Of a DNA stretch of 64,000 nt, positions 23,201 to 33,599 are shown piece by piece; positions within the stretch are counted from its first letter, which is position 1; each line of letters begins with the position of its first letter. The DNA is from Epiperipatus broadwayi (taxonomy: Eukaryota > Onychophora > Udeonychophora > Euonychophora > Peripatidae), in NCBI GenBank assembly GCA_028023455.1, contig JAQFVV010006274.1, forward strand, positions 4,340,001 to 4,404,000, written 5' to 3'. The translations under genes were made by a program, and so were the position numbers. The notes beneath the pieces are model-generated. The model saw only the letters and a program-made list of their open reading frames with translations. It had not been told where the DNA came from and made no database searches.

Positions 23201-25380
23201 GTACAACCATTTAAGACATGTAGCAATAAACAACTACAGCAATGAAAGAGGAAGTGGAAAAGCTCGTATATTAGGCAATGGAAACTAGGCATGGTATAAA
23301 AGTGAACTCAGTTCATTTCCATCATCTTTTGTTATTTATCGAAGAATAGGATAATGACACAAAAACAATATTTCAAGATTAAATCTTAGGATGCAAGGAA
23401 AGATGGATGATTTGCTTGAAAATCCGGTATCAGCTGTATAATTATCATATCGCAAAAACTTAAAAGTAATCGTAATCAATTTTTGGAATAAGAAAAGTGA
23501 TAATTTCTAGCAGTTTAATGAAAGAATTGAACTGACCTTGAGTTATCAATTAAAAATAAATGACTGAAATATTGTTTGAATGAGGAAAAAAAAGAAAAGT
23601 ATATCACCAGCTTATATAGATAAATGACAAAGTAAAAAAATTGTTATCTTTTACATAATTCACTAAATGTTAAATAACAAGCTGAAAAAAAAAATTAGAT
23701 CTATTATAAAGTAGTTAGCAATGTATTCTGACTAAATAAAGTCACCATAGGACCCGAATACTTTTCTCCCAACCATAGAAGCATAATGATTTAATACACT
23801 CATCTATAAAATGCCTAAAAAAACATCAAACATCCAATATGAAAGGTCTGAATGGACCCAGGAAGAAAGCAGCAGCAGAAAATGGAAACAATATCATTTC
23901 AAGTGTGTTGCTGGGGAATTCGAACAATCAGAGGAAAGATTTACCTACAGTATAATGAAAAGAAGGGTGATAAACTGTTTCCATGAGAGACATTATCACT
24001 AGATTCATGGACTTTAATCTGGATGATTGAAAAAAATTTCACTTATTAAGTGTTAGATTTTTATTATACGTTTGTAAAATACTATTCTCATTTCATTTCT
24101 ACACTTAGAAATTTCAACGTGCCTGCACTTGGAAGAGTCCATATGTTCAAAAGTAACATAAGATGGGGGGTTAACTTAAATAATATTTTTATGTAAATAA
24201 AGTTTAGGTCATAGTGACTTGACATTTGGATCACCACCACATAATATAGAATAAGGTAAGAGTTTTGATACTATTCCATATTAATTACATGCACTATTGT
24301 AGGACAGAGTTCATGTTATTTATTTATTTGTTTATTTTAACTAACAGTCATTATATTTATTTTATTCTGTATGAAAGACTAATCTTGAGTGGATGTTATT
24401 CTGTCAAACATACCAACCATACTTAGGCAGGGGGTTCCAAAGAAGATGGAATGTCAATCATTGGAATTCAACAATGAGGCAATTATATATATGTGTGTGT
24501 GTGTGTGTTCGTGTAATGTTGTAAATTAGTCAGCTTCACAGTCAATGTAATCATGATGTTTTTATTATTTTAATTTGCTTTCTAAATAGTGAGTGCTGAG
24601 TTATGTATCTCTATCATGGGTATGGGTTGGAATAATGGATACTTTTTATAAATGAAATGCTAGAAATGCACATTTGATACATATAACTGCATCTTTTATA
24701 ATGTTAAATGAGTTTTAAATTTTATTTGTTGTTAATAAAAGTTGTTAATTTAATTTAAAATTTAACTGGTCTCTAGTTTATCAGAATCATTCATACATAC
24801 ATACATCAATTTATTTGACTATATATATGTACACACATACATTTTTTCTATACATATAATCATACAGTGACAGGGTTGGATGCATCATAAGTCAATGGTA
24901 ACTAATATCGAGGTGCAATAGTTGTTATATAAAATAAATTTACCCCTGATGAGAGCTGAAGGCAACATTCTTTTTGAGTTTGAATACTGAGGCATAATGG
25001 AATCCAAGAGGGGTGAGCATGGATGAACTAACCGAAATTATATCTGAATTTAATGTATAAACTTAGAGCTAGCCCATTGGAGGTAGATATAATCATTGGT
25101 TAGGTATTTCATCACATTATTCACAACATCCTACCCAAAGACCCTAAGTCTGACCATAGTGATATTCAGTCCTCCCTCTTCTGGTAAAAACCCAGACTAT
25201 TACAATATATATATATATATTAGATATGTGCTTATATTTAAATTAAGGTTATACATTAATGAGTATTTTTTGAATATTTATTCATTTCAATAAGATATTA
25301 TAGTGAAGATCACATGATATTCTTGTTGGCAATTTATTTGTCTTTTACGTTTTCACATATACATAAATATTATTTATTAG
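20290..25380. other. AT-rich region, no gene recognised
   Basis: Several short open frames (for example 20569-20766 and 23811-24002) show no recognisable domain, and I do not support them as genes. There are scattered TA, TG and poly-A runs (21357-21380, 24486-24510) but no structured repeat that I could see. Confidence 0.5.
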
Positions 25381-25390
25381 TATATATATA

Positions 25391-25561
25391 TAATCAAAAT
25401 TACCCCAAATCCAAAACTCAAACAGACTAGCCATGAAAACAAGATCCAGAGCACAAACAATGGTTTCACTGCTACAAGCAGACTTCTCAAGTTAGTTGTG
25501 TTTCGGATTTTATATTCTTGGCTAGTCTGGTTGAGTTTTGGGTTTGGGGTAATTTTGATTA
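25391..25561 (-). repeat. Short foldback element with hammerhead-like motif
   Basis: The outer arms (TAATCAAAATTACCCCAAA... at 25391 and ...TTTGGGGTAATTTTGATTA ending 25561) are inverted complements about 55 bp long and share GACTAGCCA/TGGCTAGTC. The centre, minus strand 25463-25491, reads CTTGAGAA, then a CTGC/GCAG stem around TTGTA, then TGAAACC. The same arms and motif occur in the longer foldback at 45065-45670, so this is a deletion derivative of the same family. Confidence 0.8.
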
Positions 25562-25859
25562 TTTATTGACTAGTTTAGTTTGTAATGTTTAGTATATATA
25601 TATTGTGCCCTTTTCTATAGGTCAATGATGGTTATAAATGGTCAATTACTAAAAAATTTTAAAATTAATATTATATAGTATTTAAAATTATAGATTATAT
25701 TAAGCAGTAAAAGATTAATATGATATATTTAATAATAAATATTGTGATGGTGAGAATTGTATCTAATTCTATATTTTTCTAAATTGTTTTTCAAAATTTT
25801 ATATAATTATTTTATATAATATAAGTAGCAAATTTATTAAGACAGATAAAAATAGACTA

Positions 25860-28800
25860 AATACCGGAAATGACTACGTGACTGTCTGGAATATTCTATG
25901 TATAAGCACCGGTTTAAATTAATACTAATAATTAAAATATTTAAATAGTATATTATAGAAGTGGACAGAATTGTCACACATCATAATAAAAATAAGTAGT
26001 ATACACCTTTATTAATTATTGTTTCAAAATTGTTTTAAAGGTAGTTAAATTGTAATAGATAATAATTGATTTAAAAATAATAATTAGTTAACATTTAAGT
26101 CTATTACGTCATGATTTTAAAACTTTAGAAATTGTTTATAAATCCAAGTAGGGATTGACCAATAAAAAAAAAATAGATCTTGGCAGACAACCAAAATCGC
26201 GCCAACTAATTGTATAAACAGGGGAGAACAAAAATGTGTTGACTCCAGAGCAGAGGTAAAATTTTAAGCTCTCTAATTTTTTTTTTTCTTCAATTTATTA
26301 GTCAATTTTATTATAATTTTAATAATATCTTTGAAAGAAACCAACTGACAATTTAAAAAATCATCCGAAGAGAATCTTAGAATAAAATGTTTTAAAAAAA
26401 AAGTTTTTCATAGTAATGTTTCACTAACTTTACAGTATCCTGCAAGTGGATTCTATCGAAATATATTCGGAGTTTTCAATAGAAAATGGATAGATTCCTA
26501 AAACCAAGTTGTAAATTTTATAATGTTCCAAATATGTTAATGTTATTCATTGATATAGTTTATATAGCGTATCACTATGAAAGCTGTTTTCATGCGTATA
26601 AAATCAATGAAAGGACATTGTGTGCAAAGTTAATGAAGATAATGGAAAATAAAAATAAGTATTATTCGTATAAGAATAAATGGACAAAAGGAATTTTAAT
26701 ATTGAAATAGTTTGAATTGCTTTCTTTAAGATGACTTGAGAAAATACTCTAGAAAATAGTTAAAGATCGAAAGTAGTGTATATAAAATAATAATGAATGA
26801 AAGTGAAGTTTACCAAGAAAAACACTTGCCTAAAGAAAAAAAAAATTTTACAGAAGAGAAATATAAAATATTGGATCCATGGAAAATGCAATTGGTACCG
26901 TAATTATTAAATAATTGTAGTTTAACTAGAAATAAAGATGCATCAACGCGCCGAGGTAATATTCGCCAGAACATTAAAAAGCTTTGTGGGATAACTAAAT
27001 AAAATGTTTTCTAATAATTTTGGATTAAACACTAAAACTAAAGATCGTCTAAACAGTTTATTAAATGAACTAATTTATTTAAAACTTTAATAAGCATAAA
27101 GGAGAACATTCGGACAAAAGAAGAAATAATAAATATTATGGGACTAACCAAGATTTACCGTCAGAAAAATATGTGATTATGGTTTGAATTATTTTCTTTA
27201 CTAATCTAAGTTAAACATTAAGTTTTAGATAGCGATAGGGAAAACAAAATACATTAATTCATGATATAACATTATATGAAATAATATGTTTTGATTTTGA
27301 ATTTTAAAATAAAATTGTATGTATGTGGAAATTTGTATATTTGCGATGCTCGAAGAGAAAGAAACCTACTACGAACTCTGATAGGAAGATAAAGATTGTT
27401 TTTGGTAACATTTATAATTATTAATGATATATAATGTATGTTTTATTTATTTAGATCAGCTGAGAATCGAATGAATGTAGGGCAAAAGTTTTATTGTTAT
27501 TATTGTTGTAAAACGCATTTTTGAAAACAACACTCTAAAACACTTTGAGATGTGATTAGATTTTTAAAAATATGCATACGATAATCATTTTATGTGTTAT
27601 TAATATAGTTCAATATAACCGATGGTTATGTGATATTTTCTGTTAATTTTCCGATTGGGATATTTAAATGTTATTTTAACAAAACGTAGATGTTGAACCT
27701 ACAGTGTAATAAAGCAAGACAAATTGTTCTTATGGAATAGGGAAATGTTTTTATATTAGCTAATTTTGTTTATTGTTTTTAAAAAGTAGTTAGTATTTTA
27801 TCGATGTTGGATACAGTAAAAATCTCGAGAGATAGTTTGGGTAGTGACTTGGTAGTACGTGGTGATTCGGAAACCAAGAGGATGTATTAAAAACTAGGAT
27901 GCTACAGGGAATGAAATAATAGGTAGTTTTAGATGTTAATCAGCGTAGTTAACAAAGCCCTACAACTGGTACACATGTTGTCTTGGACAGTGGTATTTTA
28001 TATATTTCTTGTGAGTCGTACTAGATGTTTGGTAAAGCTGAGTAAATAGCTGCCACATCATGCTTATCGCCAAGGTTATTAGACAATGAATGTCGGACCT
28101 ATTCACACTGTTCCATACATTTTTGAAGTATATTGTGGATAAGTTATCTATCTATTTTCCCGATATCCTATACATCTTTCGCTATCTTTATCTGTATTTC
28201 TTGCAACTACATCGTTATATGATAAGTCTATTAAAAGGGAAACAATAGATATTTAGAATGTATGTCAGGCTATTATTTGGAATAAGAATAGTTAAGTGTT
28301 AACAAAGAGTAGATTATGATTATTGAAAGAAAGATGCAGATATCCTAAGAAGGGAAGGAGTTAGAGAATTATTTTAATTCCTTTTAAGAAATGAACTATA
28401 ATTTTATAAAAGTATATCCAAATAAAAATATACAAAAATATTAAATATAATTTCACGTTTTCTTATTGTTAATTATATTTTAAAAAATATAAGTATTGCA
28501 TATTTAAAAAAATACAATAACATTCGATAATTATAGTATATGTGAAATTGTAACAGGTGATAATTAAACACGCGTTATAGTATTATACATGAGTATGGCT
28601 TATGGAATAAATGTATTATAGTTTATGAGCATTGGAGAACAAACGTTAAAAGTAATAATAATATTTGAATAATATGCGGAGTGACTTATATAAAGTTACA
28701 AGAAAATGTAATTTTCTTTTAAAAACCATATTGATTGTAAAATTATGATGTTATAAATGATGTTTATCCACATAGATAATTTATAATACAGTAACTTTAA

Positions 28801-29065
28801 TATTAAAAGGTAAAGAATGGTGTTACCCATAAAATAGTTAAAATAAGTGATATGATAAACCTAATGAGAAATAAATAAATAACTTTTAAAAGGCATAATA
28901 AGTTTAATTAACGATAAAAGAAATATAAATGTGTATAATTCAGCTATTGTAGTGTAAAGAAAAATGAGGATATCCCTTGTAAATAGATGTAGATGGATTT
29001 GTTTGTTTTATTTATTTTTATTGATGTTAATAAAATTTTAAAATTTGTTTATTAAAACTTGTGTC
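25860..29065. other. CpG-retaining region, possible untranslated transcript or old element
   Basis: No protein is recognised; the open frame at 26486-26710 (74 residues) has no known domain. The stretch differs from its surroundings: CG dinucleotides are frequent (for example AATCGCGCCAAC at 26196, CATCAACGCGCCGAGG at 26941), while most of the window is CpG-poor. Near the left end CAGAG|GTAAAA (26251-26260) could be a splice donor. Near the right end AATAAA occurs in GATGTTAATAAAATTTT (about 29022), followed by TGTGTCTGAGTTTTGTTTTC, a layout like a poly(A) site. It could be a lncRNA locus, a young insertion or an unmethylated region. None is proved. Confidence 0.35.
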
Positions 29066-29965
29066 TGAGTTTTGTTTTCTCTACATCATTGCATGAATTC
29101 ACAGGGTATGTTCACAACCATTAAACTAAGTATATGATTGTTTGCACAAAAGATAAATAGAGAAGTATGTTTAATCGTAATTATTTATTGATGTTCTTGT
29201 AATTAAATAATTATAAAATTGCATTGCGTTACTGGTCATCAATCCATTATCATAATATTTTGCTAAATTATATGCTATTAGTTGCCATTTGCTTTATTTA
29301 TCAGATTATCTAAACACTGCCACTTATTAATTTATTTTATTACTTAAATATAAAAAAGGGGATATTAGATTATTAACTAATTTATTACGGTTATAAATTT
29401 GCGATGAAAGAAAAGCTGTACTAGTTGGATTAAGCAATAAAGATTGTGATTATTATTGTTTTATTATTAATCTAATTTCAGAGTAGTAGATTATGACATA
29501 AAATCCCTTATCATATTTTGCTACCATATGTTTATTAACATATGAATAAATTTAAGAACCTGAGATTATTTCAGTTGAGCTAGATGATTATTATTATTAT
29601 TAGAGATAAAAGATTAATACTTTAATTGTTAAATGAGTCTTAGTGATTAGAAGTTGCAGAAGTCATAAGAATACTATGTAGTTATTATTTGTAATAGTAG
29701 TATAAGGGGGGATAGTGTTCTTATGCCATTGAGATGGTATCCTTGTGGGATATTGTCTCAATGTAATCTACCTTGTCACCCGTATTTCCACTTCTAGTCT
29801 CATGAATTCCTGAATATTTATTTGAGTTAGTTTAAAACAGAACCTAAATTAATTTTAAGAAACTTGAGCTAGTAAAGCATTTAATTGAATATTTCATTAA
29901 TTATTAGAGCTAGAACCTGGTTAGGTGATTTTCACTATATTATATTTATTTTGGGGGAAGTGGAG

Positions 29966-30237
29966 ATGTGGGAACGGGGCGGTTAGATTATGGCCCTCAA
30001 CGTGATTGGCCTGATGTGTAGTGGAGCTACACATGATGACAAGGGTAGAATATATATAATAGAATTCAAAAATTATCATGCTATATGTAACTTGATAAGC
30101 GGTAGTGTAGCAGAGTTTGGAGCCCAATATAATATAACGCAGCCCAGCTGGCATTAATAGTGTTCAAACTTCATATGAAGTTTAAGCAATAAATAATGAA
30201 TTATTAATTTTCACCTTGCATGTTTGGTTCTGTGTCA
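29966..30237 (+). mobile_element. Possible solo LTR
   Basis: TTTTGGGGGAAGTGGAGA, a polypurine-tract-like run, directly precedes TGTGGGAACGG, just as CTGGAGA precedes TGTGGCA at the proven LTR at 11203. Inside are a TATA-like AATATATATAATAG (about 30047) and AATAAATAATG (about 30188), in promoter-then-poly(A) order. It may end near CTGTGTCA (about 30235). No second copy is visible in the window, so this rests on signals alone. Confidence 0.35.
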
Positions 30238-30717
30238 AAATAGCAGACCCTAGAGCTCAAGTTCCATGTATTGTAGCTATGATTCTATCATTCTAATATT
30301 TGTATTCAGTTATACCTTGCATGATTTTATACAATGATAATCAGGATATTGCAATTTAAATCTATCTTTTCCAATGTCCACATGTCTTTGCAAATTCCCA
30401 AGAACAAACTATTCATTTATTTATGATATTATTTTTTGCTCATTCTGAAAATATCAAATATATATATTAAACAATAAAAAGTATCTAGAATTTTTTTGGA
30501 TTTGTTGTCTAATGAAAAGTTTTATTAGCAATCTCTTTCATGCTACAGATGTTGTTAACCAGCTAGCTTAACTTGATTAAGATAATTACTATGAATTATT
30601 CTTAGTTTTGCTATAACAATTAAGCAATAATATTCCTAATGATTTATGGATAGCATGAAAAGGCCTTTAAAAAAATCACATTTCATCTTTATCATCTTTG
30701 CAATGATATATATATAT

Positions 30718-30983
30718 ATGTCCACAGATGGCGTTTCTACCAAAAACACCGATCAAAGCGTATATTCTGTTTACATAAACGTCAGAGTAGCATTCACTAT
30801 CTCTAACTATAATTCCACTTTCAGATCATGATTTCAAGCTATTTGCTATCGTCAGTGAATAGCTTGAAATCATGATCTGAAAGTGGAATTATAGTTAGAG
30901 ATAGTGAATGCTACTCTGACGTTTATGTAAACAGAATATACGCTTTGATCGGTGTTTTTGGTAGAAACGCCATCTGTGGACAT
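30718..30983. mobile_element. Perfect palindromic element, 126-bp arms
   Basis: The arms 30718-30843 and 30858-30983 are perfect inverted complements by eye, with a 14-base loop (TGCTATCGTCAGTG). The outermost bases read ATGTCCACAGATGGCG and its complement. It lies between short TA runs. Beyond the right arm come ATAAATACAAGC, a small stem (GCAAGTT/AACTTGC) and ATCATATATATA. The same tail order follows the palindrome at 58147-58370, which defines a family. There is no ORF of its own; the 61-residue open frame across it is an artefact of the palindrome. Confidence 0.93.
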
Positions 30984-31042
30984 AAATACAAGCGTTAGCA
31001 AGTTTTTTAACTTGCATTTTTGTTTATCATATATATATATAT
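30984..31042 (+). repeat. Stem-loop and TA tail of palindromic element
   Basis: After the right arm: ATAAATACAAGCG, TTAGCAAG, TTTTTTAACTTGC, then GTTTATCATATATATATA. GCAAGTT pairs with AACTTGC. The matching tail near 58392-58462 carries GCAAGTTATGAAATTTATAA and ATTATCATATATAT, so tail and TA run are part of the element and not of chance flank. Confidence 0.7.
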
Positions 31043-31950
31043 GAAAGTTATTTAAAAGATCTAACCTTTACAGAGCAATTGAATCATTCATAAAAATTAC
31101 TTAATTATGTAACTCTCTGTCATAAAATAAGTTTCAAATAGCTGAGGAATTCTCAAGACGCATAGAATTTTTATTATCAGTTAACCAGTCTATAACTAAC
31201 CATCTAATAGGTAAAAACAGTTTTCTTAATAAATAGTCACTGCTCAGTGAAGGTCTTTTCAAAAGTGAAGGTAAAATTAGTACAACTAAGTTTGGCAATT
31301 ATTTTGGGTAAAGGATTGAGTATTTTTTTTATTCTTTTATTCACTAACCAAGGATATTTAGATGTATATTTATTGTCTAATGTTGAATGATTAGTTGAAT
31401 TAGTTATGGCCCAGATATCTGAGAGAAAAAATTCCTAAGCCATATGAAAATAATTTTATTTGGAGAAATTTGAACACCATGTCATAGATATAACAGGAAG
31501 CTTCACTACCTCTATATCATGAAACCCTTAGCTATCTAATATTGATAAGTAAATGAATTTACATTGTAAATATGTGGCTGCAGTCATTACAAAAAAGCCA
31601 TGGTAATAAACTGCTAAGATGTATTTTAACCAATCAGATCTCTTCATTAGGCTAAACTTTATAAAAATGATTAATAATTATTTATGAATTTTTTCAAAGA
31701 TAATTATAGTGAAGAAGTAATGGATTAAAATATGCTCTTATAAAATGAATTTGTTTATATGGTTTTTTTGTAGTTAGATCTCTTCCAGGATTGGCCATGT
31801 GGTCAATGCAACAATCTTAAAAAAAACATGATTCTTAATACCAATAGCTGAGACCATTGTTTATCTTTATAAGATTCAATATATACATTACATTTTTTTA
31901 TTACAATTCAAAATTTTCTAAATGTTTATCAATATATAACAGTGCTAATG
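31043..31950. other. AT-rich spacer, no gene recognised
   Basis: No supported gene. About 31385-31435 resembles 3650-3705, as noted there. Confidence 0.45.
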
Positions 31951-31979
31951 GATTGTATGTAATTTAAAATAATTATTAA

Positions 31980-32930
31980 TTTAAAATAATAATAATCATT
32001 ATAAAAACAAAAAATGTAAGATAAACAAAAAATTCAATATATACAAAATTAATACAGCATAGGTACAATAAGAAATTACCAATTTATATGCATTTTATAA
32101 AAAACATGACATATGTATGAAAAAGATAGTGTGGAAATGATTGGTTATACTAATAAAAAAAGAAATAGAAAATCAACAGAAGCTTTATCAATTAAAAAGA
32201 TAAAGCCAAATCTAAATAGAGATGGGGAGGGGAGGAGATAAAAACATTATTTTTATAAAAATATTAATTATAAAAAATATTATTAATAAATATGTATATA
32301 AAGTTTTTCAAATAGATAAAAAGTTTAAAGAATAGGATAAAAATTGATAATAGAGGGAATTATATGAAAGGAGTATATTAAAAAGAGGCTAATAATTTTT
32401 TTTTAAAATTTCAGTTACAGTTGTAGAGAGAGAAGTGAAACTTATAGAGACGTAAGTAAAATGAAAAGGAAATGAGAATAGAAAAATAAAGATAGAAATA
32501 ACAGTAAAAATAAAATAGGAATATTTATAAAGAAATAGATATATAAAATAATAGAAGATAATAAAAGATATTAGGTAGTAAGTGTATATAAAAAGTAAAA
32601 TGGACAGGTTATAGTGATATATTAAAAAATAAATGTGGAATGGCAGATAAGATAGAATAAAAAAATAAGAATAAAATGAAAATAAAAATAAATTAAAAAA
32701 TAATAAAGAAAATATAAGAAAGAAATAAGAGAAGCAAAGCTATAGAGTTAAAGTAAAATATGATTATGAATGGTAATATAATATATATGTAATGGTTATA
32801 TGATTATATGTTTAAACATTGTAGCTCTGATGAAGACTCAGGACAGTTGAAACTGAGCAAAATAAAGAAGGAATTACAAAAAAAAGATTGCATTAAGGTG
32901 TATAAGAGAAAATGATAAAAAAAGTTATCT
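31980..32930 (+). repeat. Purine-rich element body ending in hammerhead-like motif
   Basis: From about 32130 the plus strand is overwhelmingly A and G for some 600 bases. It ends in TATATGATTATATGTTTAAA and then the motif CTGATGA (32827-32833), GACT/AGTT stem with a 6-base loop, and GAAAC (32849-32853), followed by TGAGCAAAATAAAG. No ORF. The layout resembles the minus strand of 1455-2260. I read it as a terminal part of a Penelope-type element; class is inference. Confidence 0.5.
32827..32853 (+). ncRNA. Hammerhead-like motif
   Basis: CTGATGA, then A, stem GACT with loop CAGGAC and AGTT, then GAAAC. This is the only copy in the window with both boxes matching the known hammerhead consensus (CUGAUGA and GAAA) exactly. 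The extra A before the stem and the G-U closing pair are deviations. No clear stem I/III pairing was worked out. Confidence 0.5.
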
Positions 32931-33448
32931 TCTTACTATGTGTAATATAATGATTACTTTTCTTGAATAATTATATTAGTAGTAGATTTATTGATTTAAT
33001 AATTGCTGTATGTTTATGTTCTATCATGTAGATTTCCTATAAGTGATAGTGATTTTGATGATTGTCTTTTCAGTCAAATAATTTTACATTTATAGTTAAA
33101 ATAACTTCTCTTTCTAATTAGGATATTTAATTATTCATTAAAATATACTTTACTGACTGTGGAAGTATGAAGATTAAAATGTTTTTTATAGTAATAATTT
33201 TATTGCCAAATGTTATTTATGATAGATATATTAATTTGCAGCTATTGTAGGATAGCCTTATTGAGAGTCACTAGAGTGAATTGCCAGATAATCTATGCTA
33301 TTGTTTTGATTCTATTTAACACTATATTGAATGGTAAACCAATGATGATATCTGCATTTATATGTACATTATCATTTATATTTATAAACCAATTAAGCGT
33401 ATGTCACGCTTGAATGTGAAGCTATAATCATATACAGGAATTAATATA

Positions 33449-33490
33449 CGCTAAGCGCTTTCGAGGTCCTTTACCTCATATTCATAGCGG
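33449..33490 (-). ncRNA. Hammerhead-like motif in GC-richer patch
   Basis: Minus strand: CCGCTATGAATAT, then stem GAGGT, loop AAAGG, stem ACCTC, then GAAAGCGCTTAGCG. It has a perfect 5-bp stem directly followed by GAAA, and flanks CGCTAT and GCGCTTAGCG rich in CG, in a patch (33415-33600) that is clearly less AT-rich than its surroundings. The first box is TGAATATGAG, only loosely like CTGATGAG. Probably a remnant of another Penelope-type terminal repeat. Confidence 0.45.
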
Positions 33491-33599
33491 TGCTGTGAGC
33501 TGCGAAATGTAAAAAATAGAGCGGGAGAAGTGGTATGCAAAGCATATGCAAATGGACTAAATAGTCCAGCGTTTAGAGATGTCGAAGCAGGTTAATTGT

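Noticed and set aside
23811-24002. 63-residue hydrophilic plus-strand frame
   Set aside because: Reads like protein in places, but has no known domain, no splice or repeat context and normal length for chance.
30646-30831. 61-residue frame at the palindrome
   Set aside because: The frame spans a TA run and one palindrome arm; no domain, and the arm is non-coding repeat.
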